DNA of 64,000 nt from Gemmata sp051859125 (lineage in GTDB: Bacteria; Planctomycetota; Planctomycetia; Gemmatales; Gemmataceae), in the NCBI RefSeq assembly GCF_051859125.1, contig NZ_JBHYGG010000001.1:167666-231665 (forward strand), in the 5' to 3' direction. The translations under genes and the position numbers were made by a program. This document shows positions 49,769 through 57,842 of this stretch, one piece after another (position 1 is the first letter of the stretch; each line of letters begins with the position of its first letter). The notes below the pieces were generated by a model that had not been told where the DNA came from, ran no database searches, and was given only the letters and a program-made list of their open reading frames with translations.

Positions 49769-50986
49769 TCACGCCTTCCAGGTCGCGACCTGGCCGGTGC
49801 GGAGCGACTGGTTCGCCAGGTGCGCGGCGCTCGCGGAGCCGACGCCGGCCTCGACCGGGCAGTTCACCTTCTTCGACCGGTCGCGGACGCACTCGACCCA
49901 GTTCAGCAGGTGCAGCAACTCGCCGTCCGGCTTGTCGTAGAAGTCGAGCCCCTTGCGCTGGTCCGTCCCCAGGATGAGGGCACTCGGTTCGGGCTTCTTC
50001 TTGTCGCGGTCCGGCATGATCTCGTACCGCCCGCGGTCGACGTACAGCGTGCCCTCGGTGCCCATGAACTCGAGCATCGACCCGTTGCGGTTGTTGCTGA
50101 ACGTCCCCTCGAAGTACACCTGCACGTCCTTGTCCGGGTAGCGGAGGAGCGTCTGCACCGTGTCGGGGGTCTCCCACACGTCCTTCGCGGAGTAGAAGTC
50201 GCCGATGCTGTGCGCCGTCGCCGGGTGGTCGAGGTCGAGGAACCAGTGGACGACGTCGATCCAGTGGACCATGAGGTCGGTGAAGATGCCGCCGCCGAAG
50301 TCCCAGAACCACCGCCACTGCCGGAACCGGTACGGGTCGAAGTCTTGGGCCTTCGCGGTTCCGAGGAACCGCTTCCAGTCCACCGTCTTCGGGTCGATCC
50401 CGTCCTTGAACCGCCCGGCCCGTGCGGCGTTGCGGTTCCAGGTGCAGTGGACCTTGTGAACCTTCCCGATCGAGCCGGCCTTCAGCAACTCGTACACCTT
50501 GAGAATGTGCGTCATGCTCCGCTGCTGGGTGCCGACCTGCACGACGCGCTTCGTCTCGTTCTGCGCCGCGATGACGGCCTTGCCCTCGCTCAGGTCGTGC
50601 GTCAGCGGCTTCTCGACGTACACGTCCTTCCCGGCCCGGCACGCGTCGATCGTGAGCGGAACGTGCCAGTGGTCGGGCGAGCCGATGAGGACCGCGTCCA
50701 CGTCCTTGCGGGCGAGCAGTTCCTCGTACTGCTTGGTCGCGAACGCCTTCGGGTCGGCGACCTTCTGCCCCTCGGCGAGGTTCTGGTCCCAGACGTCGCA
50801 CACGGCGGTGATTTTCACGTTCGGGAGCCCGGCGAACGACTTCACGAGCTGCCGGCAGCGGCCGCCGGTGCCGATGAGGCCGACCTGCAACACGTCGTTG
50901 GCGGCGAACCCGCGGCTCGTTTCGGTGAGCAGGCCGGCGGTGGCGAGGGCGGACGAGGCGAGAAAGGTGCGGCGGTCGGTGGGCAC
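49769..50986 (-). CDS. Gfo/Idh/MocA-family oxidoreductase, Tat-exported
   Basis: A 405-residue protein with a GTG start (GGGAGA 7 bases upstream) and a twin-arginine leader (TDRRTFLASSALATAGLL). The Rossmann part shows VGLIGTGGRCRQL, SPDHWHVPLTIDACRAGKDV, and the family signature YVEKPLTHDLSEG with the catalytic-region lysine of EKP. A C-terminal domain includes WDFGGGIFTDLMVHWIDVVH. Members oxidise or reduce sugars and inositols with NAD(P). Planctomycete versions with Tat signals are common and imply a folded, cofactor-loaded enzyme outside the cytoplasm. A long hairpin lies just upstream (51029-51064). Confidence 0.92.
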   Translation of the reverse strand: MPTDRRTFLASSALATAGLLTETSRGFAANDVLQVGLIGTGGRCRQLVKSFAGLPNVKITAVCDVWDQNLAEGQKVADPKAFATKQYEELLARKDVDAVLIGSPDHWHVPLTIDACRAGKDVYVEKPLTHDLSEGKAVIAAQNETKRVVQVGTQQRSMTHILKVYELLKAGSIGKVHKVHCTWNRNAARAGRFKDGIDPKTVDWKRFLGTAKAQDFDPYRFRQWRWFWDFGGGIFTDLMVHWIDVVHWFLDLDHPATAHSIGDFYSAKDVWETPDTVQTLLRYPDKDVQVYFEGTFSNNRNGSMLEFMGTEGTLYVDRGRYEIMPDRDKKKPEPSALILGTDQRKGLDFYDKPDGELLHLLNWVECVRDRSKKVNCPVEAGVGSASAAHLANQSLRTGQVATWKA

Positions 50987-51028
50987 GGGGTGGTCTCCCG
51001 GGGAAAGGTGTGGTGGCCCCAGGATACG

Positions 51029-51064
51029 CAAGAAACCCGCGGATTGCCATCCGCGGGTTTCTTG
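51029..51064. promoter_or_regulatory. Hairpin with 16-bp perfect arms upstream of an oxidoreductase gene
   Basis: Arms 51029-51044 and 51049-51064 are exact reverse complements around a TGCC loop (core AGAAACCCGCGGAT). Read on the minus strand it ends ...GGGTTTCTTG, so it could act as an attenuator or leader terminator for the gene starting at 50986, or on the plus strand as a terminator. It may also be a protein-binding palindrome. Confidence 0.6.
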
Positions 51065-51389
51065 AAGGGCAAGCGTAGTTGAACCCCCGCGGCGGGACCA
51101 CCGCTGGGGGCCGGATGAAGGCGAACCATCCGTAGACTTGTACAGGGCCGCGGTGGGCACACGGGACCCGCGCCGCGCTCCTCGCGAGAGCGGACGGTAA
51201 ACGCAATCCACCTTGCGCTGGTGCTCAGGGATGGCGGCGAATTATTGATCGGTCGGGGCGCTTCGGGGCGGGGCGGTCAGGCGAGAGGGCGTTCGGGCGG
51301 GCTACACAATGAGTAGGACATTTCGCGGCGCGAGGCGGACACGTGCGGCGAATTTTTGCAAAGTTCTGCTGTGACGCGAATGCCCGTCA

Positions 51390-51423
51390 ACGCACGCGGC
51401 GAGGTTACCCCCGCCGCGTGCGT
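51390..51423 (-). terminator. Terminator-like hairpin after the sugar isomerase gene
   Basis: Arms ACGCACGCGGCG (51390-51401) and its exact reverse complement (51412-51423) with a 10-base loop, 18 bases beyond the isomerase stop on the minus strand. There is no U-tract. Position and symmetry are the only evidence. Confidence 0.55.
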
Positions 51424-51441
51424 GCGCGTGAACGGTTCGGA

Positions 51442-52323
51442 TCAGAGGCCGAGTACCTTGTCCATCTGGGCCGAGATCTTCTTGAGGTGCTCCTCGCCGC
51501 CACCACCGACCTCGGCCGTGGCCCAGCCGGTGTAGCCGACCTCGGCGAGCGCCTTGAGCACCTCAGGCCAGTCCTCGTCGCCCTCGCCGATGGCCACCCA
51601 CTGCCTCGCCTTGCTGAACCCCTTGAAGTCGATCTTCAGGAGCCGCTTGGTGCCGAGCTTGCGGATCCACTCCGCGGGCGGCACGCCGTACTTGATCATG
51701 TTCGAGATGTCGAAGTACGCCCCGACCCATTCGCTCTTGAAGCTGTCGACGTACTCGACGAGCTGCTCGGGCTTGGTGATGAAGTTGTTCCAGACCACCT
51801 CGATGGCGATCTTCACGCCGAGCTTCTCGGCGGTCGGCAGCGCCTTCGCCACCTCTGCCCGCGACCGCTCCCAGCACTGCTCGTAGGACACGTCCTTGTT
51901 CACGACGCCGGGGACGAGCAGGACCGTGTCGGCCCCGACGGTCTTGGCGTCCTTGAGCGCGCCGATGAGCGCGTCGAGCCCCTTGGCCCGCACCTTCTCG
52001 TCCGGCGAGGAGAGCGTGTCGCGCCAGTGGACCGAGTCGACCACCCCGTGGACCGCGACGCCGGTGTCCTTGCTGGCCTTCGCCAGCTCGTCGAGGTTCG
52101 CGGTGCCGGGGCTGTCGATCTCGACGCCGAGAAACCCGCATTTCTTGGCGAGTTCGAGCCGCTCCTGGTGCGTGCCCTTGAGGCCGATCATCCCGTACTT
52201 CACGGCCTTCTTGAGCTTGGGCTTCTTGTCGTCGGCGGCGAACAGGGGCGCGCCGGTCATGGCGGCGGCGGTGACCGCGGCGGTGGTGCGGAGGAAGTCG
52301 CGGCGGCCGATGGGTCCGTTCAT
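51442..52323 (-). CDS. Sugar phosphate isomerase/epimerase-like TIM-barrel protein, Tat-exported
   Basis: A 293-residue protein with a twin-arginine leader (GRRDFLRTTAAVTAAAM) and a xylose-isomerase-like TIM barrel (AP2EC family): LAKKCGFLGVEIDSPG, VAVHGVVDSVHW, VLLVPGVVNKDVSYEQCW, KIAIEVVWNNFITKPEQL, VGAYFDISNMIKYG, RLLKIDFKGFS and TAEVGGG. Metal ligands are the Glu, Asp and His residues of these strands. It would isomerise or epimerise a sugar or keto-inositol. It sits between two Gfo/Idh/MocA genes, and all three carry Tat leaders, so they likely act in one periplasmic pathway. Confidence 0.9.
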   Translation of the reverse strand: MNGPIGRRDFLRTTAAVTAAAMTGAPLFAADDKKPKLKKAVKYGMIGLKGTHQERLELAKKCGFLGVEIDSPGTANLDELAKASKDTGVAVHGVVDSVHWRDTLSSPDEKVRAKGLDALIGALKDAKTVGADTVLLVPGVVNKDVSYEQCWERSRAEVAKALPTAEKLGVKIAIEVVWNNFITKPEQLVEYVDSFKSEWVGAYFDISNMIKYGVPPAEWIRKLGTKRLLKIDFKGFSKARQWVAIGEGDEDWPEVLKALAEVGYTGWATAEVGGGGEEHLKKISAQMDKVLGL

Positions 52324-52346
52324 GGGGTCACCTCACAGGAGAATGC

Positions 52347-52425
52347 GGAGTGCGAAGTGCGGAGCGCGGAACCAGAGAGGGGAGCCCGGGCCGGGCCTCA
52401 TTCCGCACTCCGCATTTCGCACTGC
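52347..52425. repeat. Inverted pair of heptad-repeat arrays
   Basis: Arms 52347-52371 and 52401-52425 are reverse complements at 22 of 25 positions. Each arm consists of degenerate 7-base units of the type ACTCCGC (for example TTCCGC-ACTCCGC-ATTTCGC), the same unit that is repeated four times at 9880-9907. The pair fills most of the 111-base gap between the isomerase and the second Gfo/Idh/MocA gene. Confidence 0.85.
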
Positions 52426-52434
52426 GCGTTGCGA

Positions 52435-53706
52435 TCAGGCGATCTTGTAGGTTCCCGGGGTCGGGGTCGCCTGCACCGGGTTGGCGACCCAGGCGTACTC
52501 CTTCGGGGCGAGCGACTTCTCGGAGTTGATGAACTGCTTCCAGGTGATCCGCTGGCCCGAGTACGCGGCCTCGCGGGCGAAGATCGCCATCGCGGAGCTG
52601 TGGGCCGCGGACTCGCCGTCGTTGATCGGCTTGCCGGCCCGGATGCTCGCGAACAGCTCGTCGTGCTCGACCTGGTACATGTCCTTGGCGTTGCCGGCGA
52701 ACTCCCACGCCTCGCCGCCCGTCGGCGACACGGTGTGCTTCATCAACTGCGCCTGACCCTTCGTGCCCATGACGTGGTCGTTCACGTCGCTGCTGCACCC
52801 GGGCATCTGGCGGCACGCGCTGAACAGCTTGACCCCGCCCGGGAACTCCAGGGTGCAGGCGAAGTGGTCGTAAATGTTCCCGAACCGCGGGGCGGTGCGG
52901 ATCTGTCGCCCGCCGACGCCGGTCGCCGAGATCGGCACCGCTCCCTTGAGCACCCAGTTCGCCTTGTCGAAGTTGTGGCAGTGCTGCTCGACGATGAAGT
53001 CGCCGGAGAGCCACGAGAAGTAGTACCAGTTCCGCATCTGGTACTCCATCGAGTCGAACTTGTCCGGCCCGCCGCGGTCCCAGAGCGGGCCGGTGTGGTA
53101 GGTGATGTTCATCGCGACCACGTCGCCGATCGCGCCGTCGTGGACCCGCTTCACCGTTTCCCGCTTGGCCGCGTCGTACCGGAAGCAGTACCCCGAGCAC
53201 AGCCCGGTGCCCTTCTGCTTCGCGAGCTTGGCGCTCTCGATCACCGACCGCACGCCCGGCGCGTCGACGGCGACCGGCTTCTCGCAGAACACGTGCTTCC
53301 CGGCCTCGACGGCGGCCCGCAGGTGCAGCGGCCGGAACCCCGGGGGCGTGGTCAGCAGCACGACGTCGACGTGTTCGAGGAGCTTCTTGTACCCGTCGAA
53401 CCCGTCGAAGCAGCGGTCCGGGGCGACGTCGATCTTGGCGGCGATGTCCTTGATCTTCTTGAGGTTCCCGAGGCTCTCCTGGAGCCGGTCGGCGAAGGCG
53501 TCGCACATGGCGACGAGCTTGACGTTCGGGTCGGCCCGGAGCGCCTCGCGGGCGGCCCCGGTGCCGCGGCCGCCGCACCCGACGAGGCCGATGCGGAGGG
53601 GAGCTTCGTTACCCGCGGCGAACGCCCCGGGGAGGACCATGCCGGCGGCGACGGTGGAGGCCGCGGACGTCTGGAGGAACGCCCGACGTGAGGTGGGGTG
53701 GGTCAT
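52435..53706 (-). CDS. Gfo/Idh/MocA-family oxidoreductase, Tat-exported
   Basis: A 423-residue protein with a twin-arginine leader (TSRRAFLQTSAASTVAAGM) and Rossmann domain (RIGLVGCGGRGTGAAREAL, VAMCDAFADRL, FCEKPVAVDAPGVRS) containing the EKP motif. The C-terminal domain has NWYYFSWLSGDFIVEQHCHN and ends with VANPVQATPTPGTYKIA. It is a paralogue, not a duplicate, of the gene at 49769-50986. ATG 53706 has AGGA 8 bases upstream. It is the first gene of the sugar module and may be transcribed with the isomerase across the heptad repeats. Confidence 0.92.
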   Translation of the reverse strand: MTHPTSRRAFLQTSAASTVAAGMVLPGAFAAGNEAPLRIGLVGCGGRGTGAAREALRADPNVKLVAMCDAFADRLQESLGNLKKIKDIAAKIDVAPDRCFDGFDGYKKLLEHVDVVLLTTPPGFRPLHLRAAVEAGKHVFCEKPVAVDAPGVRSVIESAKLAKQKGTGLCSGYCFRYDAAKRETVKRVHDGAIGDVVAMNITYHTGPLWDRGGPDKFDSMEYQMRNWYYFSWLSGDFIVEQHCHNFDKANWVLKGAVPISATGVGGRQIRTAPRFGNIYDHFACTLEFPGGVKLFSACRQMPGCSSDVNDHVMGTKGQAQLMKHTVSPTGGEAWEFAGNAKDMYQVEHDELFASIRAGKPINDGESAAHSSAMAIFAREAAYSGQRITWKQFINSEKSLAPKEYAWVANPVQATPTPGTYKIA

Positions 53707-53829
53707 GAGGAGTGTCCTGGGTGGCAGCGGTACGGCCGTGCGAGAGTGGGCCGGACCTGTATTCTGCGCGGCCGCGAATCGGGTGTCATGGTTATTTCGC
53801 GGGATGTCCCCGAAATTGGACACCGCGAA

Positions 53830-55233
53830 TCAGTAATACACCTGGCACCGCAGCCAGAAGAGGTCGAGGCTGGTGGCGTACTTGCCCTTGGACTCGTTGA
53901 CGAGCACCGGCGAGCCGAACGAGGCGTGCTGCCAGTCGAACGTCCACTTGATGTACCGGTTCCAGTACCAGTTCACGCCCAGGTCGGTGACGCCGGCGTT
54001 GCGGGTCCACTTGTCCGGGTCCGCGAACCCGTTCGTGAACACCTTCCGGCTGTAGTCCAGTTCGCTGTACCGCACGAACGGCTCGAACGCGCCGGGGCCG
54101 GTGCCGCGGCGGGCGGTGAACGGTCGCCGAGGGTCCACCGGGCCGCGGCCGAGCACCTCCTCGCCGGTCAGGAAGTACCCCACTGTGACGTTGTACCCGG
54201 TCACCGGGATGAGCGCCGAGACGCCCGTCTCCGGCCGCGTGACCCCGAACTGACCGAGGTACGCCTCCGACTCCACCGAGAACCCCAACCCGTACCACCC
54301 GGCGTGGAGTGCCCCCTGCCGTCTGGCTCCGGACGCGACAACGCCCTCGTTGTAATCGAGAAACACACTCGACGCCGAACTCGCGGCCTCGTCGTTCTCC
54401 GAGGTCTGGATCGACGTCCGCACCGGCAGCAATTCGGCCTCATAAGCCTGCGTGCCGAGCCCGATCGAGCCGCCGAAGTACAGCCCCCGCAGGGCGGGCA
54501 CCGACGCGCTCTTGAGGAACGGGCGGACGTTGAGGTAGCCGACGGCGTCGCGGCTGTTGTTCACGTCGGCCAGGCCCGCGAGTTGACCGGTGAACCCGCC
54601 CACGGCGTACCGCACCCGCTCGTCCCACACCTCGCCCCACGCCATGATCCCGGACTGCCGCGAGAGGCCCAGGTTGAGCGCGAACAGGCCGCGCTCGGGC
54701 GCGATGAAGTACTGTTCGAGGTGGTCGTACCAGTCGTAGCTGTACGGCACGAGCCCGCGGCCGAACCGGACCTGGAACTGCTTGGCGAACCGCACGTTGA
54801 CGTTCGCATCAAGAACGTCGAACGCCCCCTCGACGCTCCGCTGGACCGACAGTTCGTACTGGAACGGGTCGGTGAGCTGGCCCTCGAAGTAGACCCGGAA
54901 CCGCGGGATGTACATGCCGCTGCGGGCCGGTTGCTGGTCGGTCGGGGTGAACAGCTTCGCGTCGTTCTGGGCGAGTAGCCGGAGCCGCAGCTCGAACTGG
55001 TCGTCGAGCGAGGTGAGCGCGAACCCGTCGTTGAACCGCACCTTGACCGGCCACCCATCGGACGCCTCGCGGAGCCGCTCCGCGGCCTCCCGACCGGGCG
55101 GTTCACTGGGGGAAGGTTCTGCGTTCGCGGAAGGCTCCTCTGCCTTCGCGGGCGGGTCGGAGCGCTCCTGCGCGCGAACACCGCTGCTGGCGAGCAGCGC
55201 GACCGCTACGCACGCGATGAGGTGGTTCCGCAC
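53830..55233 (-). CDS. Outer-membrane porin, OprO/OprP-like
   Basis: A 467-residue protein with a GTG start (GGGGA 6 bases upstream), a signal peptide (IACVAVALLASSGVRAQ), a Pro/Glu-rich linker and then a beta-barrel pattern of phosphate-selective porins O and P: FALTSLDDQFELRLRLLAQ, YIPRFRVYFEGQLTDPFQYE, FQVRFGRGLVPYSYDW and a terminal strand ending WLRCQVYY, with an aromatic last residue. It would let anions or small solutes cross the outer membrane. It lies upstream of the sugar module, which may receive its substrate through it; the 123-base gap leaves co-transcription open. Confidence 0.9.
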   Translation of the reverse strand: MRNHLIACVAVALLASSGVRAQERSDPPAKAEEPSANAEPSPSEPPGREAAERLREASDGWPVKVRFNDGFALTSLDDQFELRLRLLAQNDAKLFTPTDQQPARSGMYIPRFRVYFEGQLTDPFQYELSVQRSVEGAFDVLDANVNVRFAKQFQVRFGRGLVPYSYDWYDHLEQYFIAPERGLFALNLGLSRQSGIMAWGEVWDERVRYAVGGFTGQLAGLADVNNSRDAVGYLNVRPFLKSASVPALRGLYFGGSIGLGTQAYEAELLPVRTSIQTSENDEAASSASSVFLDYNEGVVASGARRQGALHAGWYGLGFSVESEAYLGQFGVTRPETGVSALIPVTGYNVTVGYFLTGEEVLGRGPVDPRRPFTARRGTGPGAFEPFVRYSELDYSRKVFTNGFADPDKWTRNAGVTDLGVNWYWNRYIKWTFDWQHASFGSPVLVNESKGKYATSLDLFWLRCQVYY

Positions 55234-55348
55234 GACAGTCCCCGGGTCCGAGAAGCGGCGGGATAGTCAGAACGTGCGAGCGGCTCAAGTCCAACCGCTG
55301 CGTGAGTGGGTCCGCAGGTCCGTGTCGCTCGTGGACGTGGGGAAAGTA

Positions 55349-55424
55349 GGCGACTCGCTCCGCGAGTCGCGCCCCGGCGCATCGACGTCGCGCCCGGTGT
55401 CACTCGCGGAGCGAGTGACACCGA
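55349..55424. repeat. Two-palindrome interspersed element, copy B
   Basis: GCGACTCGC-TCC-GCGAGTCGC followed by GCCCCGGCGCA, then GTGTCACTCGC-GGA-GCGAGTGACAC. The first 33 bases match copy A (15785-15817) at 32 positions. Both hairpin stems are perfect (9 bp and 11 bp) and each has a 3-base loop, TCC and GGA, which are themselves reverse complements. Confidence 0.88.
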
Positions 55425-55446
55425 ATCTCATGTATTCGTTTCGATC

Positions 55447-55514
55447 TGGTGGGGCAGGCATTCTTGCCTGCCTCCAGTCGCGTCCGGAGGCAGGCAAGAA
55501 TGCCTGCCCCACCA
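55447..55514. repeat. Perfect 29-bp inverted repeat
   Basis: Arms 55447-55475 and 55486-55514 are exact reverse complements (left arm begins TGGTGGGGCAGGCATTCTT) with a 10-base loop. Each arm is itself nearly palindromic inside (GGCAGGCA...TGCCTGCC). Repeats of this sequence are widespread between genes in Gemmataceae as far as I recall; that is from memory, not a search. Confidence 0.92.
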
Positions 55515-55675
55515 AAGGCAACTGATCCACGCGATTCGGTATGACCTACCTTCTCGGAGCAACCAACCCACGACCCGTTGCGTAACAGCCAACTCACGGG
55601 GCCGTTGTCACGCGCGGACGCGGGGGGTAGCATCGTCGCATCTCCCGGCCCGCGTTCGTCCCAGGGGTACGACCC

Positions 55676-56293
55676 ATGTCCCGCCTCCTTCCCGCCCTCG
55701 CCCTGGGACTGGCCCTCGTCGGGTGCTCCCGGTCCGGTGAAACCGCCCCACCGAAGCCGCCCGCCGACGCGAAGCAGAACGGCACGGGCTCCGACGGCGG
55801 AACGACCACGCCCGACCTCGACCCGGCCGAGGCCGCGGCTCAGGACAAGGCGGTCGCGTTCGTCGCGGGGATGAAAGGGAAGGTCAAGCGCGGCGACGGG
55901 AACGCGGTCACCGAGGTCGACCTGAGCTTCAAGCCCGTCGCCGACGCCGAGTTGAAGGAACTGGCCGGGCTCAAGCGGCTCGCGGTGCTGAACCTCGCCT
56001 ACACCCAGGTCACCGACGCGGGGGTCAAGGAGCTGGTCCCCCTCAAGAACCTCACCACGCTGTCGCTCCGGGGTACGAAGGTCACCGGGTCCGGGTTCCG
56101 CGCCCTGGCCCCGCTCAAGAGCCTCACGACGATGGACCTGCGCGCCACGCACGTTTCGGACGCCGGGCTGCGAGAACTCGGCGCCGTGAAGAGCCTCACG
56201 TCACTCGACCTGATCGCCATCATGGGCACCGTCGAAGGGGTGAACGGCCTTCAGCGGGCGCTCCCGAAGTGCAAGATCGAGAAGATCCAGTAG
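55676..56293 (+). CDS. Leucine-rich-repeat lipoprotein
   Basis: A 205-residue protein with a lipobox (ALALGLALVGC, Cys17), a Pro/Gly/Thr linker to about residue 60 and then four to five leucine-rich repeats of the planctomycete type: ELKELAGLKRLAVLNLAYTQ, VKELVPLKNLTTLSLRGTK, LAPLKSLTTMDLRATH, LRELGAVKSLTSLDL. Such repeats form a curved binding surface; the partner is unknown. AGGGG lies 8 bases before the ATG. It is followed by the WD40 protein after 145 bases. Confidence 0.85.
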   Translation: MSRLLPALALGLALVGCSRSGETAPPKPPADAKQNGTGSDGGTTTPDLDPAEAAAQDKAVAFVAGMKGKVKRGDGNAVTEVDLSFKPVADAELKELAGLKRLAVLNLAYTQVTDAGVKELVPLKNLTTLSLRGTKVTGSGFRALAPLKSLTTMDLRATHVSDAGLRELGAVKSLTSLDLIAIMGTVEGVNGLQRALPKCKIEKIQ

Positions 56294-56438
56294 CGGGCGC
56301 CGGGTGGCCACTCGCGGGCAACTGCTGACCACGCCCCCCACCGGTGGTCACGCGAACGCCGGGCCGGCCCCATATCATGGCCCCGGCACCTGAATTGCAT
56401 TGCGCCGCGACCAAACACTCACCTGCGTGGGGACTCGC

Positions 56439-57488
56439 ATGATTCGGTTCTGTGGGGCGGTTGGCCTCCTCGTCGCCGCTGTCGGGATCTCGGTCGCTCA
56501 GGACGCCTCGCCGCTCGACAAGATCGACCCCGCAAAGCTGCCCCCCGCGATTCGGCCGCCCAAGGGAACGCCCCCGGAGGCGATCGTCAACCTGTCGCAG
56601 AAGGTCGACCGCGTCGATTGCTTCGCGTTCCGCGGCGACGGCAAGTTCCTCGCGATCTCCGGGCCGGACCAGATCATCCGCGTGTGGGCGACCGAGGGGC
56701 CGAAGCTCAACTGGAGCTTCAAGCAGCCCGACTCGGTCGTGTGCCTCGCGTTCCCGCCCGAGGGGAAGTTGCTCCTCGCCGGCGACGCGAGCGGGAACGT
56801 GCGCGTCTTCGACAAGGCGGACACGAAGGTACTCGTGGTGAAGGCGGCGTTCTCGGCACACAAGGACGGCCCGGTGTGGGCGCTGGCGGCGCACCCGGAC
56901 GGCAAAAAGATCGCCACCGGCGGCCGCGACAAGTTGCTGAAGGTCTGGGACATCAGCAAGGCGAAGCCGGCGCTCCTCGCGAGCGTCCCCGACCACAAGG
57001 ACGAGGTCCGCGGCGTGGCGTACTCCCCCGACGGGACGGTGCTCGTCTCCGTCAGCGCCGAGGAGAAGCAGTTCCGGGTGTGGGACGCGACGAGCGACAA
57101 GCCCAAGGCGGGTGAGGTCGTGAAGTTGCCGGCCCCGGCGATCGGCGTGAACTTCTCGCCCGACGGCAAGTCAATCGTGCTGGCCGGGTCGCGCGGCACC
57201 GGGGCCGTGTGGACCCTCAAGGACGGCAAGTTCGACGACCCCGTGGACCTGGAGACCGACAAGCGCGTCATCCTGGGGGCGAACTTCTCGGCCGACGGGT
57301 CGATGATCGCCGGGGTGCTCGCCCACTCGCGGACCGAGGACCGGGTGGCGGTCTGGACGCGGGACGGGAAGAAGAAGCACGAGTTCAAGTACGACGCGCA
57401 CGTCCCGGCGGCCGGGTTCGCCCCCGACAACCGCCACCTCGCCGCGGTCACCGACGCCGGCGTGTTCGTGATCCGCCTGCCGAAGTGA
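56439..57488 (+). CDS. Secreted WD40-repeat protein
   Basis: A 349-residue protein with a signal peptide (CGAVGLLVAAVGISVAQ) and about seven WD40-like repeats (FRGDGKFLAISGPDQIIRVW, HPDGKKIATGGRDKLLKVWD, YSPDGTVLVSVSAEEKQFRV, SADGSMIAGVLAHS), which together would form one beta-propeller. No enzyme domain is attached. ATG 56439 has GGGGA 6 bases upstream and gives a proper leader; the upstream ATG at 56400 does not. It probably acts as an interaction platform outside the cytoplasm. Confidence 0.88.
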   Translation: MIRFCGAVGLLVAAVGISVAQDASPLDKIDPAKLPPAIRPPKGTPPEAIVNLSQKVDRVDCFAFRGDGKFLAISGPDQIIRVWATEGPKLNWSFKQPDSVVCLAFPPEGKLLLAGDASGNVRVFDKADTKVLVVKAAFSAHKDGPVWALAAHPDGKKIATGGRDKLLKVWDISKAKPALLASVPDHKDEVRGVAYSPDGTVLVSVSAEEKQFRVWDATSDKPKAGEVVKLPAPAIGVNFSPDGKSIVLAGSRGTGAVWTLKDGKFDDPVDLETDKRVILGANFSADGSMIAGVLAHSRTEDRVAVWTRDGKKKHEFKYDAHVPAAGFAPDNRHLAAVTDAGVFVIRLPK

Positions 57489-57512
57489 GCCCCCCGGCTC
57501 GAACGCTCGGCG

Positions 57513-57842
57513 CTACCCCGGGTCGGTCCTCGCCGCCTTCTCGAGTTCGGGGCGGCGCTTGAGTTGCTTGTCGCGGTTGCCGCGGGTCAGGTCGTAAACG
57601 CCCGGTTCTTCCAGCTTCTCGCCGGGCGCGAGGCGGCACGCGGCCCGCTTCGCGAGCGCGCCCCGGTACAATGTCGGGAGGCACCCCTCGCAGCACAGGG
57701 AGTACGTCTTGAGTTCGTGGGTCAGCCCGTCGGTCCACCGGGCGGCGATCTTGTACGCCGCGGGGCTCGGGCACCCGGGCCGGTAGCACATCACCGTGTA
57801 GGGCGGCATTGCCATGACGGCGGTGGGTGGGGTGCGGGTCAT
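57513..57842 (-). CDS. Small cysteine-rich (zinc-binding-like) protein
   Basis: A 109-residue protein of unknown family. Cysteines are arranged as CYRPGC near residue 19 and CCEGC near residue 49, a spacing that could bind one zinc ion, followed by a basic C-terminal half (LTRGNRDKQLKRRPELEK). The ATG at 57842 overlaps the stop of rnc in an ATGA, so translation is probably coupled; ATG 57815 would give a shorter form. Its place after rnc hints at an RNA-related role, but that is inference only. Confidence 0.65.
   Translation of the reverse strand: MTRTPPTAVMAMPPYTVMCYRPGCPSPAAYKIAARWTDGLTHELKTYSLCCEGCLPTLYRGALAKRAACRLAPGEKLEEPGVYDLTRGNRDKQLKRRPELEKAARTDPG

Larger units (their letters stand above)
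50987..51441. other. Gene-free interval with two strong hairpins
   Basis: These 455 bases lie between two minus-strand genes of the sugar module. I find no gene. A 16-bp hairpin (51029-51064) stands 43 bases before the start of the Gfo/Idh/MocA gene, and a 12-bp hairpin (51390-51423) stands just after the isomerase stop. The centre includes a locally AT-rich patch (about 51237-51250 and 51350-51370) that may contain the promoter of the downstream gene. Confidence 0.55.
55234..55675. other. Divergent intergenic region made largely of palindromic repeats
   Basis: These 442 bases separate the porin and the LRR lipoprotein genes. I find no gene. The region holds the two-palindrome element (55349-55424) and a 29-bp inverted repeat (55447-55514), leaving about 110 bases next to the porin and about 160 next to the lipoprotein for promoters. 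Frames that cross the repeats give the translated-repeat peptides common in planctomycete databases and are not genes. Confidence 0.6.

Noticed and set aside
55306..55740. A 144-codon frame and its relatives across the porin/LRR gap
   Set aside because: They are translations of the palindromic repeats, and no ribosome binding site or family supports them.
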